The position numbers were made by a program, and so were the translations under genes. From assembly GCA_038143535.1 (NCBI GenBank), contig JAYQMD010000001.1:124001-188000 (forward strand): 64,000 nt of DNA. Reading direction: 5' to 3'. The notes under the pieces are model-generated. The model did no database searches. It saw only the letters and a program-made list of their open reading frames with translations, and was not told where the DNA came from. The DNA comes from UBA7446 sp038143535. GTDB taxonomy: Bacteria > Bacteroidota > Bacteroidia > Flavobacteriales > Flavobacteriaceae. Shown here one piece after another: positions 33,620 to 43,118 of this stretch; position 1 is the first letter of the stretch; every line of letters begins with the position of its first letter.

Positions 33620-36600
33620 ATGAGGAAATTATCTACAAATCCATTATCTTTTATCTTTTTCATGCTTATGTTTTGTGGAGCATATTCAATTGCCCAAACC
33701 GTTGTGGGTTCTGGAAGTTATACTACTGTTTATCCAGGTGCTGACGCTGCTGGGCGTAATGGATTTCCCTCTGGAAATCCACAGCTTTCCAAAACGGCGG
33801 TAGGTAAGCCGGTACCTACCAATGATTGGTGGTCTAAATTGGTGAAGGAAAACCATGCGGATAATTTATTCAACTATCCCATGACGATGAAGACAACCAA
33901 CAACGGGCTTATTGTCACATATATTTCTTCAGGTGTTATTGGAGACGATAGAGCGATTGAGGTAGGTCTCTCAGGATTGAATGCGTCAAAGGTAACGGTC
34001 TCGGACTACTCAGATTGGACAGTTAGCATGAATTGGAATGATGGCGTTCGGGATTTAGAGGTCACCTCGGGAATTGGTATGCCTTTTTTATACTTTGAAA
34101 AAAATTCGGCGGCTGTAGCCTCAGTAAACGTAAATAGCGGAACAGCATCCATATCGAATGAGCTTTTAATAATTGAAAACGCCAGCAGTGGAGCTGACTT
34201 TGTTGTTTATGCCCCTACTGGGAGTACATGGTCTGTTTCTGGCAGCACATATACATCAACGCTGAATGGTAAAAACTATTGGTCTATGGCAATGCTTCCT
34301 CAAAGCACATCCAATGTAGCCAGTACGGCCCAAGCATATAAAAAATACGCCTACGTTTTTCCCACAAATACAACAACATCGTGGGATTATAACCTGGCAA
34401 CAGCAAAGGTAACCACTGATTTTAGTGTAACTACACATGTTAAAGAAGGAACAAATACCAACGTCCTTATGGGATTATTACCACACCAATGGGGAAACCT
34501 TGACAGCAGTTCGCCAACACCCACAGAGCAAAGCTATGAATCTATTCGAGGAGAGCTTAAAATGCTTGACGGGAATAGCTTTAAAGTTGCTTATACTTTT
34601 AGAGGCGTATTGCCTACGCTGCCTTATTTGGCAAATTATAGTACAGGATTTGACCAAACCAAATTAGACCAGAAAATAGGGGTTATAGAAAATGATGCAC
34701 TTGCATCGTGGACAGATTCATACAACGAAGGGCAGATGATGAATCGGATGATTCAAACGGCGCGTATCGCTGATCAAACTGGAGATACAGTGGCACGAAA
34801 CAAAATGATTGCCACCATAAAAGAACGATTAGAAGATTGGCTATCCTACCAATCAGGTGAGGTTGCCTTTTTGTTTTATTACAACAACGCTTGGACTACT
34901 CTATTGGGATATCCTGCCGGACATGGGCAAGACAATAATATAAACGATCATCATTTTCATTGGGGATATTTTATACACGCCGCGGCATTTATGGAACAAT
35001 TTGAACCCGGCTGGGCGAACCAATGGGGAGCAATGATAAACCTCTTGAATCGTGATGCGGCTTCAACCGATCGCAACGACTCTTTGTTTCCCTTTTTAAG
35101 AAATTTCAGCCCTTATGCAGGGCATAGTTGGGCAAATGGATTTGCTTCTTTTCCACAAGGTAATGATCAGGAATCTACTTCTGAAAGTATGCAATTTGCC
35201 ACTTCACTCATTCATTGGGGGAGTATTACAAACAATGATGCCATTCGAGATTTAGGCATTTATATTTACACTACCGAACAAGCGGCGATTGAAGAGTATT
35301 GGTTTGATATGCACAATAGAGTTTTTGGCTCTGGGCAACAATATAAACTGGTTTCAAGGGTTTGGGGAAACTCGTACGATAACGGAACTTTTTGGACTGC
35401 TGATATAGCTGCGTCCTATGGGATTGAACTATATCCCATACACGGCGGTTCTTTATACTTAGGCCATAACCATACCTATGCGGCTGAATTATGGACAGAA
35501 ATGGCTGCCAACACGGGAATTTTAAGCAACCAAGAAAATGCAAACCTTTGGCATGACACCTATTGGAAATTTTTATCGCTTACCGATGCTCAAGCTGCGA
35601 TAAATCTCTATGATAGTTACCCAGACAGAAGTTTAAAGTTTGGTATTTCAGATGCGCAGACCTATCATTGGTTGCATGCGATGAATGCTCTTGGCCCTGT
35701 GGACGCATCCATTACCGCCAATCATCCACTTGCCGTTGCTTTTACTGATAGTGCGGGAGAAACTACTTACGTCGCACAAAACTACAGCAACAACCAAATT
35801 TCGGTTAGCTTTTCCGATGGATATGTGTTGGCTGCTGCAGCAAATAAATTAACAACCAGCCGGGATATTGAAGTTTCAGGAACCTTAAGCTCGGATTTTA
35901 ATCAAGCCTATGTAGGCGGAAGTGTTAACCTGACTTACACAACGTCCAGTACCAATATCACCAAAGTAGAATTCTACGACGGAACAACATTGATAAGCAC
36001 AGATACTAACGCTCCTTATCAAGCACAACCCACAAACCTTGCACTAGGAATTCATGGAATGTATGCTAAGGTATATGTGGGAACACAGTTCGCAGTGTCC
36101 AATAGTGTTACTATTCAAGTTGGCGAACAAGTACCATACGCCTCTGTTCATGCAGTACCTGGAACGATTGAAGTGGGTCATTTTGATAAATACGAAGCGG
36201 GTGTGGGTCAAAACATTTCTTACTTTGATAGTTCTCAAAACAATGAAGGAGACACACGCTTAGACGAATATGTAGATACAGCTACTGTCAATAATGAGGG
36301 AATGACTGTTGGTTGGATTACCGCAGGTGAGTGGTTAGAATATACCGTAAATGTGCAAAACCCCGGTACGTATTCTGTTGCACTTCGATATGCTTCTGGA
36401 AATGCAAATGGTGGAGGGCCCATGCACTTTGAGCTTGATGGTGAAACCATTGGTTCGAAGATTTCTTTCCCCACAACAAGCGATTGGGATACTTGGACAA
36501 CCAAAACAGTAACAGGCATTCCACTAACAGGTGGCGAACAAATATTGCGTGTTGCTGTTGATGATGGGGAATTTAACTTAGGTAAAATGACCTTTACACG

Positions 36601-38374
36601 AACTGGTGATTTGAGTTTTGACCCGCCAGTTGCAGATGCAGGAACAAATGTCTCCACAACCTTGTCCAGCACATCGGTTAATTTAGACGGTTCAGGCACT
36701 TATGAACCCACAGGTAAAACGGTCACTTATGCTTGGTCTCAGGTGTATGGCCCTACCCAATTAAACTTTTCGACCAACTCCAGTGTATCGCCGCAGGTGT
36801 CAAACTTAGCTATTGGGGTGTATAAATGTTTGCTAACCGTTTCCGATGATACATACACCTCTACCGATGAGGTACAAATTATCGTTTCGAACTCTGGGAA
36901 CTCAAACCCTTCTATTTCAATTAATTCTCCTAATGATGGAGCTTCTTTTGCTGAAGGAACTGCTATTGACATTACAACGTATGCGTCAGATTTGGATGGT
37001 ACGGTAGCAAAGGTTGAATTTTTTACTGGAAGTACTAAAATTGGCGAAGACACTTCAGATCCATTTACATTTTCTTGGACAAATGCTGCCGTAGGTACCC
37101 ATCAGCTAACAGCCAAGGCTACCGACGATACAGGAGGCACAGCTACTTCCCAAGCAGTAGAAGTTACCGTTAATGAAGTTGTATCGTGTTTGATTACTGA
37201 TGATGAAGCAAGTCAAGGATCTTTCTCAGTAGGATATGAGACTACTTTTGAAACCGTAGGAACCAATGTGACTATTTCGATAGAATTACTTGATACGGAT
37301 AAATCAGGTGTAGTGGCGTATTTATGGAGAGAAACCCCTTTTCAAGAATCACAAATGAATCACGTTGGTGGCACTACATTTTCAAAAACTGTTGGCGGTT
37401 TATCTGCTGGACAAATGATAAGCTATGCGGTCAAATTTGCTTTTACAGGAGGCCTATCGGTTACAAAATATATGAGTTATATGGTTGGGGATAACTGTAG
37501 TGGTAGCAATACCGACACTACAGGGCCTATAAACTTTACTGCTAGCGTTGGAACAGTTGGTGCGAGGTCTGTTGAGCTGCTACTGCAAGCAGAGGACAAT
37601 TCTGGATCTGTAGTTTACGATGTGACTTATCGACAAGAACAAAAAAGCATTACGGGAAGTTCTGGTACGCAAACATCACTCGTTATCAGTAGCCTATCAC
37701 CCGAAACGGGCTATACCTTTTCAGTAACAGCCAAAGATATTAGACAAAACCAAGCTAGCAACAACCCTATTTCGTTGCAAGCAACGACCAATGTAGATAC
37801 CAACACGGCTTGTTCAGGAACTGAAAGCCAAGCAAGTCAGGGCTCGTTTAGTACTGGATACTACTATTCGTTTGTGACAAATGGAACAAGTGTGACCTTT
37901 ACTTTTGAACTGTTGGATACAGATAAATCAGGTGTTGTTGCCTATTTATGGCGTGAATCACCTTTTACGGAGACCGCTATGAGTGGTTCTGGAAATACAT
38001 TTAGCACTACGGTTACTGGCTTTACTTCGGGAGAAACAATCTCTTATGCATGTAAGTTTGCTTTTGCTGGTGGAATGGCCGTCACCAAATATTTCTCTTA
38101 TCAGGTAGGGGATGTGTGCGCCCTTAGCGCGGATGCACTTGACAACATATCGGGGTTACGTATTTATCCGAATCCAGCAAAGGAAGTCGTACACATTACT
38201 ACAGCCAACGGCACACTTGAAAAACTTGAATTATTTTCAATGAGCGGTAAAAAAGTAAAAGAATACACTACTGATGTGAGTCGCATTCAGGTGGATGATC
38301 TATCAAGTGGGTTGTACTTATTGAAATTGTATCAAGGCGATAAGCATACGTTCCATAGAATTATTATTGAATAA
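33620..38374 (+). CDS. GH81 endo-beta-1,3-glucanase (laminarinase), multimodular, T9SS-secreted
   Basis: 1584 residues. After a signal peptide (ending SIAQ) the GH81 domain spans about 30-750, with PVPTNDWWSKLV at the start and the catalytic-region phrase GNDQESTSESMQF near 515. Then come: an Ig-like domain (~752-835), a CBM6 (~840-995, EGMTVGWITAGEWLEYTV), a PKD-like domain (~1000-1095), a second Ig-like domain (to ~1185), two CBM56-like domains sharing LDTDKSGVVAYLWRE (~1190-1295 and ~1398-1505), with a fibronectin III domain between, and a type IX sorting domain (IYPNPAKEVVHI). It cuts internal beta-1,3 bonds of laminarin outside the cell. It lies 14 kb from the GH16/SusC locus but fits the same substrate. 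CBM56 assignment is by eye. Confidence 0.9.
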   Translation: MRKLSTNPLSFIFFMLMFCGAYSIAQTVVGSGSYTTVYPGADAAGRNGFPSGNPQLSKTAVGKPVPTNDWWSKLVKENHADNLFNYPMTMKTTNNGLIVTYISSGVIGDDRAIEVGLSGLNASKVTVSDYSDWTVSMNWNDGVRDLEVTSGIGMPFLYFEKNSAAVASVNVNSGTASISNELLIIENASSGADFVVYAPTGSTWSVSGSTYTSTLNGKNYWSMAMLPQSTSNVASTAQAYKKYAYVFPTNTTTSWDYNLATAKVTTDFSVTTHVKEGTNTNVLMGLLPHQWGNLDSSSPTPTEQSYESIRGELKMLDGNSFKVAYTFRGVLPTLPYLANYSTGFDQTKLDQKIGVIENDALASWTDSYNEGQMMNRMIQTARIADQTGDTVARNKMIATIKERLEDWLSYQSGEVAFLFYYNNAWTTLLGYPAGHGQDNNINDHHFHWGYFIHAAAFMEQFEPGWANQWGAMINLLNRDAASTDRNDSLFPFLRNFSPYAGHSWANGFASFPQGNDQESTSESMQFATSLIHWGSITNNDAIRDLGIYIYTTEQAAIEEYWFDMHNRVFGSGQQYKLVSRVWGNSYDNGTFWTADIAASYGIELYPIHGGSLYLGHNHTYAAELWTEMAANTGILSNQENANLWHDTYWKFLSLTDAQAAINLYDSYPDRSLKFGISDAQTYHWLHAMNALGPVDASITANHPLAVAFTDSAGETTYVAQNYSNNQISVSFSDGYVLAAAANKLTTSRDIEVSGTLSSDFNQAYVGGSVNLTYTTSSTNITKVEFYDGTTLISTDTNAPYQAQPTNLALGIHGMYAKVYVGTQFAVSNSVTIQVGEQVPYASVHAVPGTIEVGHFDKYEAGVGQNISYFDSSQNNEGDTRLDEYVDTATVNNEGMTVGWITAGEWLEYTVNVQNPGTYSVALRYASGNANGGGPMHFELDGETIGSKISFPTTSDWDTWTTKTVTGIPLTGGEQILRVAVDDGEFNLGKMTFTRTGDLSFDPPVADAGTNVSTTLSSTSVNLDGSGTYEPTGKTVTYAWSQVYGPTQLNFSTNSSVSPQVSNLAIGVYKCLLTVSDDTYTSTDEVQIIVSNSGNSNPSISINSPNDGASFAEGTAIDITTYASDLDGTVAKVEFFTGSTKIGEDTSDPFTFSWTNAAVGTHQLTAKATDDTGGTATSQAVEVTVNEVVSCLITDDEASQGSFSVGYETTFETVGTNVTISIELLDTDKSGVVAYLWRETPFQESQMNHVGGTTFSKTVGGLSAGQMISYAVKFAFTGGLSVTKYMSYMVGDNCSGSNTDTTGPINFTASVGTVGARSVELLLQAEDNSGSVVYDVTYRQEQKSITGSSGTQTSLVISSLSPETGYTFSVTAKDIRQNQASNNPISLQATTNVDTNTACSGTESQASQGSFSTGYYYSFVTNGTSVTFTFELLDTDKSGVVAYLWRESPFTETAMSGSGNTFSTTVTGFTSGETISYACKFAFAGGMAVTKYFSYQVGDVCALSADALDNISGLRIYPNPAKEVVHITTANGTLEKLELFSMSGKKVKEYTTDVSRIQVDDLSSGLYLLKLYQGDKHTFHRIIIE

Positions 38375-38423
38375 GGACTGCAATTTTTTTATTGCGCGAT
38401 CGGCTTCGAAATCAACGGCATAA

Positions 38424-38450
38424 AAAAACCCTGCCTTTTGGCAGGGTTTT
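38424..38450 (+). terminator. Terminator of GH81 gene
   Basis: A strong stem AAAACCCTGCC / GGCAGGGTTTT with a TTTT loop and A/T tracts on both sides, so it may act in both directions. Confidence 0.85.
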
Positions 38451-38479
38451 ATTGTAAACATGAAATTACGTATGGTTGG

Positions 38480-38695
38480 TTACTTTACCAATTTCGTTGT
38501 TAGTTCTTGTTTGCCGGCCTTAATCGTTACCAAGTACATGCATTTGTTTAAATCAGCAATATCTAAACTTAATGCGTCTGCATTTGGCGTAGCGTATAAC
38601 ACTTCGCGTCCTGTAAGATCAAAGATACTCACCGCATCAATAGTAACCGCTGCACTAACGTTAAGCGTGTTTCCTACTGGGCTAGGGATGAATGC
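38480..38695 (-). pseudogene. Orphan type IX sorting domain (gene remnant)
   Basis: The minus-strand frame gives 71 codons: PSPVGNTLNVSAAVTIDAVS, then IFDLTGREVLYA and TTKLVK with a stop. This is a complete T9SS C-terminal sorting domain with no start codon and no enzyme before it. The parent gene has been deleted; upstream sequence now belongs to the pterin dehydratase gene, whose last codons overlap it. Confidence 0.75.
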
Positions 38696-38975
38696 TATAC
38701 AACATACTTATGTGTTTAGCCAACGCTACATCAAGCGCAGTAACGGCATTTTGGTCATGGGTGCGTAATGAAATCCCGATTCGGTTGTAGCTGTTTTGCC
38801 AGTCAGGATGATGGCTTAGCTTTTCGGCCATGTCCGCAACCTTAGACATAAAAGAAAAGGCCGTTTTAAAGTCTTTAAATTCCAACTCGGTTTTGATGCA
38901 TCCTGCATCCCACTGCCAATCGGCAGAATCCTTGCCAAGGGCTTCAGCAATACTTTCCGCGGTGTAGTGTTTCAT
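38682..38975 (-). CDS. phhB: Pterin-4-alpha-carbinolamine dehydratase
   Basis: 97 residues from the ATG at 38975. The active-site motif EKLSHHPDW gives His55, His56 and Trp59, with NRIGISLRTHD next. It dehydrates 4a-hydroxytetrahydrobiopterin, recycling the cofactor of aromatic amino acid hydroxylases. Its start overlaps the zinc-ribbon gene stop (TAATG), so the two are coupled. The C-terminus after KHISML reads YSIHP in the frame next to the orphan sorting domain, so its last residues were probably replaced when that gene was deleted; the core is intact. Confidence 0.9.
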   Translation of the reverse strand: MKHYTAESIAEALGKDSADWQWDAGCIKTELEFKDFKTAFSFMSKVADMAEKLSHHPDWQNSYNRIGISLRTHDQNAVTALDVALAKHISMLYSIHP

Positions 38976-39166
38976 TAGATTTCGCAGCTCATGTCTTCGC
39001 CACAGCATTGCGGCGACTTAATTTTACCCTCACATGAAGGGCATTGCGAAATTTGTACCTCACTGCCATCGTCTAGCGATAAATGGCCATTCACTAAAGT
39101 CATGTCGCATTTCGCACAAGATGCGTTAACCGACATACCACATTGATTGCATGCGTATGTTGCCAT
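38975..39166 (-). CDS. Small zinc-ribbon protein (63 aa)
   Basis: Nine cysteines in a short protein: CNQCGMSVNASCAKC forms two CxxC knuckles, and CPSCEGKIKSPQCC adds two more. It looks like a double zinc ribbon of unknown role. Its stop overlaps the phhB start. A TATATTTA box lies just upstream, divergent from crtI. Confidence 0.75.
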   Translation of the reverse strand: MATYACNQCGMSVNASCAKCDMTLVNGHLSLDDGSEVQISQCPSCEGKIKSPQCCGEDMSCEI

Positions 39167-39224
39167 GATTATTGTTTTTATAAATATACAATTTCAAGAA
39201 ACACCATCTAAGAAAAATATATGG

Positions 39225-39232
39225 TAAATTTG
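39225..39232 (+). promoter_or_regulatory. -7 promoter box of crtI operon
   Basis: TAAATTTG ends 7 bases before the crtI ATG. Confidence 0.6.
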
Positions 39233-39239
39233 TATACCT

Positions 39240-40688
39240 ATGAAAAAGATTGTTATAATTGGTTCTGGATTTTCTTCTTTATCCGCTGCCTGCTATTTGG
39301 CGAAAAAGGGACACCAAGTACAAGTCCTTGAAAAAAACGACTCTCTAGGCGGTCGCGCCCGACAGTTTAAAAAAGACGGTTTTACTTTTGACATGGGGCC
39401 ATCGTGGTATTGGATGCCCGATGTATTTGAATCTTTTTTTGGTGACTTCGGCAAACAAGTATCCGATTTCTACACTCTCGATCGTTTGTCGCCTGGCTAC
39501 CAAGTAGTTTTTGGTAAAGATGATGTGTTTCCAGTCGAGGAAAGCATTGCCAAAATTGCTGCTCGCTTTGAGGAAATCGAAGTTGGAAGCGGGGAGAAGC
39601 TTACACGATTTTTAGAAAAGGCACGAAACAATTACGACATAGCCGTCAAGGATTTGGTGTATCGTCCTGGGGTATCGCCCCTAGAACTGGTTACGCCAGA
39701 AACCGTCAAAAAAGTGGGCTTGTTTTTTACCAATATTAGAAGTCAAGTGGAAAAGCAATTCATAAATCAAAAGCTACGCTCCTTGTTGCAGTTTCCAGTA
39801 TTGTTTTTGGGGGCTAAACCCGAAAGCACTCCTGCTTTTTACAACTTTATGAATTATGCCGATTTTGGCTTGGGCACTTGGCACCCCAAAGGTGGTATGT
39901 ACCAAATTGTGGATGGTATGGTAAGCTTGGGGAAATCGCTTGGCGTAAGCTATCACACCGACCACGGCGTAGATGAAATTTTACTTCGCAATGGTAAAGC
40001 CAGTGGCGTTCGTACTGGGGAAAAAATAATTGAGGCCGATATCGTTATTTCAGGAGCAGACTACCACCACACCGAAACCCTATTGCCTAAAGAAAAGCGC
40101 GCCTACAGCGAGGTTTATTGGGATAAAAAAACCTTCGCGCCTTCTTCTTTGTTGTTCTACATAGGCTTGGATAAAAAACTCGATACGCTGGCGCATCATA
40201 ACCTCTTTTTTGATGTTGATTTTGACGCCCATGCCGGTAGTATTTATGACACCCCAGAATGGCCAGACGAGCCTCTGTTTTATGTCAACCTGCCTTCGCA
40301 AAGCGACCCACTAATGGCACCCAAAGGAAAAGAAGCGTGCTTTATTTTAATTCCCATAGCGCCCAATCTGGAGGATTCGCCTGAGTTGCGTGAAAAGTAC
40401 TTTGAAGTGGTAATTAACCGCATGGAAACGTTGACTAACAATGAAATAAAATCACATATTTTATTCAACGAATCGTTTTGTGTCAAAGAATTTAAAGAGG
40501 TCTATAATTCCTATAAAGGCAATGCCTATGGGATGGCTAATACCTTGTTGCAGACCGCATTCTTACGACCCAAAATGAAGAGTAAAACCGTTGATGGACT
40601 GTATTTTACGGGCCAACTTACCGTTCCTGGCCCTGGCGTTCCGCCCGCACTAATCTCGGGTAAAATAGTAGCTGATTTTATTGAATGA
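39240..40688 (+). CDS. crtI: Phytoene desaturase (CrtI type)
   Basis: 482 residues. The FAD-binding motif IGSGFSSLSAACYLAKKGH opens the protein, followed by GGRARQFKKDGFTFDMGPSWYW and, near the C-terminus, the carotenoid desaturase signature GLYFTGQLTVPGPGVPPAL. It introduces double bonds into phytoene to reach lycopene at the membrane. It overlaps the next gene by 4 bases, so the glycosyltransferase-pirin fusion is in the same operon. Phytoene synthase (crtB), usually adjacent in flavobacteria, is absent here. Confidence 0.93.
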   Translation: MKKIVIIGSGFSSLSAACYLAKKGHQVQVLEKNDSLGGRARQFKKDGFTFDMGPSWYWMPDVFESFFGDFGKQVSDFYTLDRLSPGYQVVFGKDDVFPVEESIAKIAARFEEIEVGSGEKLTRFLEKARNNYDIAVKDLVYRPGVSPLELVTPETVKKVGLFFTNIRSQVEKQFINQKLRSLLQFPVLFLGAKPESTPAFYNFMNYADFGLGTWHPKGGMYQIVDGMVSLGKSLGVSYHTDHGVDEILLRNGKASGVRTGEKIIEADIVISGADYHHTETLLPKEKRAYSEVYWDKKTFAPSSLLFYIGLDKKLDTLAHHNLFFDVDFDAHAGSIYDTPEWPDEPLFYVNLPSQSDPLMAPKGKEACFILIPIAPNLEDSPELREKYFEVVINRMETLTNNEIKSHILFNESFCVKEFKEVYNSYKGNAYGMANTLLQTAFLRPKMKSKTVDGLYFTGQLTVPGPGVPPALISGKIVADFIE

Positions 40689-42418
40689 AAATCCTGTATG
40701 CAGTTCAGTCCACGGGAAACGGGCATATTTGTCGTGCACAAAAATTAGTTCCTGCCCTAAGGCAATATGCCGATGTGGATGTACTTACCAGCGGCACAGC
40801 AGCTGATATTAGCCTTGGTTTTCCAATCAAATACCATTACAGAGGCTTTGGTTTTGTGTTTGGTACGCAAGGCGGTATTCAATGGTCGCAAACCATTTTT
40901 AGAAACAAGCCCATTCGCTTATGCCTCGACATAGCAACAGTTCCTGTGACCCAATACGACCTTGTTATAAACGACTTTGAACCGGTAACCGCCTGGGCAT
41001 GCAAGCGAAAAAACGTGCCTTGCATTGCCATGAGCCATCAGTATGCATTGCTTGCCGAGGTGCCAAAGCCGCCACGAGTTCCTGCCATCATTCGTTGGGT
41101 TCTAAACCATTACGCACCTGCCCAAAGGGGTGTCGGGTTTCACTTCAAGCGATATGCTCCACATATCTTTTTTCCCATCATACGCGATGCAGTAAGAAAT
41201 CAAAAAACGAGCAAGGAAAACAGCTACACCGTTTACTTGCCCGCTTATGCGGACAGCTTTATTTGTTCAATCCTCACCCAAATTCCTCAAACCCAATGGG
41301 AGGTGTTTTCAAAGCATTGTACCAAAGCTTATTCAGTGGAAAATGTAAACGTACAACCGCCCAGCGGAACAGCATTCCAAGCAAGTATGGCAAAGGCAAC
41401 GGGCGTATTGTGTGGCGCAGGTTTTGAAACCCCTGCCGAGGCTATGTTTTTAAAGAAAAAACTCTTGATTATTCCGATGCGCGATCAGTACGAACAGCAC
41501 TATAACGCAGCTGCCTTGGAAAACCTCGACATTCCTGTGTTGTCTAAACTTTCTAAGCACTCCGTTCCAAAACTAGCTGCTTGGGTAAACGATACTGCTG
41601 TTCCAAACATTGATTTTCCAGATGACACCAATGCGGCCATTGACTATCTTTTGAGTCTCGCAGCAGCAAAAAAATATTATCCTATTTTTGAAAAAAAAGC
41701 AATGGAAACAATATTTCACCCAGCCAATTCTAGAGGAAGCGCCGATCATGGTTGGCTTCAAGCCAAACATAGCTTTAGCTTTGCTGGCTGGTTTAATCCC
41801 GAACGCACGCAGTTTGGTGCGCTTCGTGTGCTCAACGATGATATCGTTCAAGGCGGAATGGGCTTTGGTACCCATCCGCACGACAATATGGAAATTATCA
41901 CCATTCCGCTTAAAGGTGATTTGGAACACAGAGACAGCATGGGCAATGTCGAGGTAATTCGAGAAGGAGAGATACAAGTTATGAGTGCAGGTACTGGCGT
42001 GTATCATTCCGAGTACAACAAAAACGCTGATTGGGAAATTAATTTATTACAATTGTGGATCTTTCCCAACAAGCGAAATGTGACTCCCCGCTACGATCAA
42101 ATCCCCATTGATAGTCTTCACAAAAAAAACGAGCCATTTCAAATTCTATCCCCAAATCCCGATGACCAGGGCGTTTGGATTCATCAAAATGCATGGTTTC
42201 ACATGCTTGATTTGGAAGCAGCGAATGCGACGTACTACGACCTAAAATTGGAAGGCAACGGCGTTTATGCCTTTGTCATTGACGGAGAAGTAGAAATAGG
42301 AGAGCACGTACTTGGAAAACGCGATGCCTTGGCTATTTCGGAAATCGCTACATTTGAGATTACCGCACATCAAGACACCCAAGTCTTATTGATCGAAGTG
42401 CCCATGGTGGTGGATTAA
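40685..42418 (+). CDS. Glycosyltransferase fused to a pirin-family protein
   Basis: 577 residues with two unrelated parts. Residues 1-335 are a GT-B-type glycosyltransferase of the MJ1255/VC2487 class (YAVQSTGNGHICRAQKLVPA and, later, GAGFETPAEAMFLKKKLL). From Met340 (nucleotide 41702) a full pirin/YhhW-like bicupin begins, METIFHPANSRGSADHGWLQ, with the metal-binding HPHDNMEIIT. Pirins normally start exactly at this Met, so the stop and spacer between two genes appear to be missing. A TATTTTTG box and an A8 run precede the Met. The product may be one fusion, or a slip or sequencing artefact in the homopolymer. It follows crtI, so the transferase might glycosylate the carotenoid hydroxyl; unproven. 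Confidence 0.8.
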   Translation: MKILYAVQSTGNGHICRAQKLVPALRQYADVDVLTSGTAADISLGFPIKYHYRGFGFVFGTQGGIQWSQTIFRNKPIRLCLDIATVPVTQYDLVINDFEPVTAWACKRKNVPCIAMSHQYALLAEVPKPPRVPAIIRWVLNHYAPAQRGVGFHFKRYAPHIFFPIIRDAVRNQKTSKENSYTVYLPAYADSFICSILTQIPQTQWEVFSKHCTKAYSVENVNVQPPSGTAFQASMAKATGVLCGAGFETPAEAMFLKKKLLIIPMRDQYEQHYNAAALENLDIPVLSKLSKHSVPKLAAWVNDTAVPNIDFPDDTNAAIDYLLSLAAAKKYYPIFEKKAMETIFHPANSRGSADHGWLQAKHSFSFAGWFNPERTQFGALRVLNDDIVQGGMGFGTHPHDNMEIITIPLKGDLEHRDSMGNVEVIREGEIQVMSAGTGVYHSEYNKNADWEINLLQLWIFPNKRNVTPRYDQIPIDSLHKKNEPFQILSPNPDDQGVWIHQNAWFHMLDLEAANATYYDLKLEGNGVYAFVIDGEVEIGEHVLGKRDALAISEIATFEITAHQDTQVLLIEVPMVVD

Positions 42419-42428
42419 AACGCTACAA

Positions 42429-43118
42429 ATGAAAAAACAAAACCTTACGCTTTTTGGTATGACCTGCACAGGCTGTGAAGCAGCTGTTATTGCTGCAGCG
42501 CTTGATATAGAAAGCGTATCCAAGGTAGTAGCCGATCATAAAAAAGACCGATTAACAATATGGAGCCAAACACCTGTTTCAACCGCAGCTATTAAAGCTG
42601 CACTGCCTAAAAAATATGCGCTTATGGATGATGCAATAGCGCAAACACCATCCAAGCTAAAGCAACTCTTTCCCCTTTTTCTGATTTTTGGATTTATCAT
42701 TGTTACAACTGTTATGATTCATTGGCCTACTTGGAACATGAAAGCCATGATGCATGATTTTATGGGCATTTTCTTTATGGTATTTTCATTTTTTAAGTTA
42801 TTGGACATAAAGGGATTCCAAGCCAGTTTTAGCATGTATGACCCACTGGCCGCTGCATGGCCAGCTTATGGATTTAGTTATCCTTTTATAGAATTTGCCT
42901 TGGGTGTGTGCTATATCCGAGACTTTGTTCCCGATCGGGTGTTGTGGATTACCATTTTTACACTGGGGCTAACCACCATAGGAGTGGTTCGTGTATTGAT
43001 TCAAAAAAGGCAAATGCAGTGTGCCTGCTTGGGTAGCGTGCTTAAGCTTCCCATGACCGAAGCCACCTTTATCGAAAATGCCGTTATGATTGTGATGGCT
43101 GGGAGTTTGTTGCTATAA
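42429..43118 (+). CDS. HMA-domain protein with MauE-like membrane part
   Basis: 229 residues. Residues 1-70 are a heavy-metal-associated fold with GMTCTGC (Cys13, Cys16). The rest has four membrane helices ending in CACLGSVLKLPMTEATFIEN, which resembles MauE/DoxX-like thiol-linked membrane proteins. It may deliver or sense copper or another soft metal at the inner membrane. It begins 10 bases after the fusion gene in the crtI operon; the link to carotenoids is unclear. Confidence 0.8.
   Translation: MKKQNLTLFGMTCTGCEAAVIAAALDIESVSKVVADHKKDRLTIWSQTPVSTAAIKAALPKKYALMDDAIAQTPSKLKQLFPLFLIFGFIIVTTVMIHWPTWNMKAMMHDFMGIFFMVFSFFKLLDIKGFQASFSMYDPLAAAWPAYGFSYPFIEFALGVCYIRDFVPDRVLWITIFTLGLTTIGVVRVLIQKRQMQCACLGSVLKLPMTEATFIENAVMIVMAGSLLL

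Noticed and set aside
36235..36699. A 154-residue minus-strand frame inside the GH81 gene
   Set aside because: It lies opposite the CBM6 region, has no recognised family and no promoter; it is an antisense shadow.
40999..41427. A 142-residue plus-strand frame inside the glycosyltransferase part
   Set aside because: It shifts the codons of a clear GT-B fold and shows no domain of its own.
42429..43118. A copper-exporting P-type ATPase fragment
   Set aside because: The HMA domain is followed by a four-helix MauE-like region, with no ATPase phosphorylation motif missing from an otherwise matching frame.
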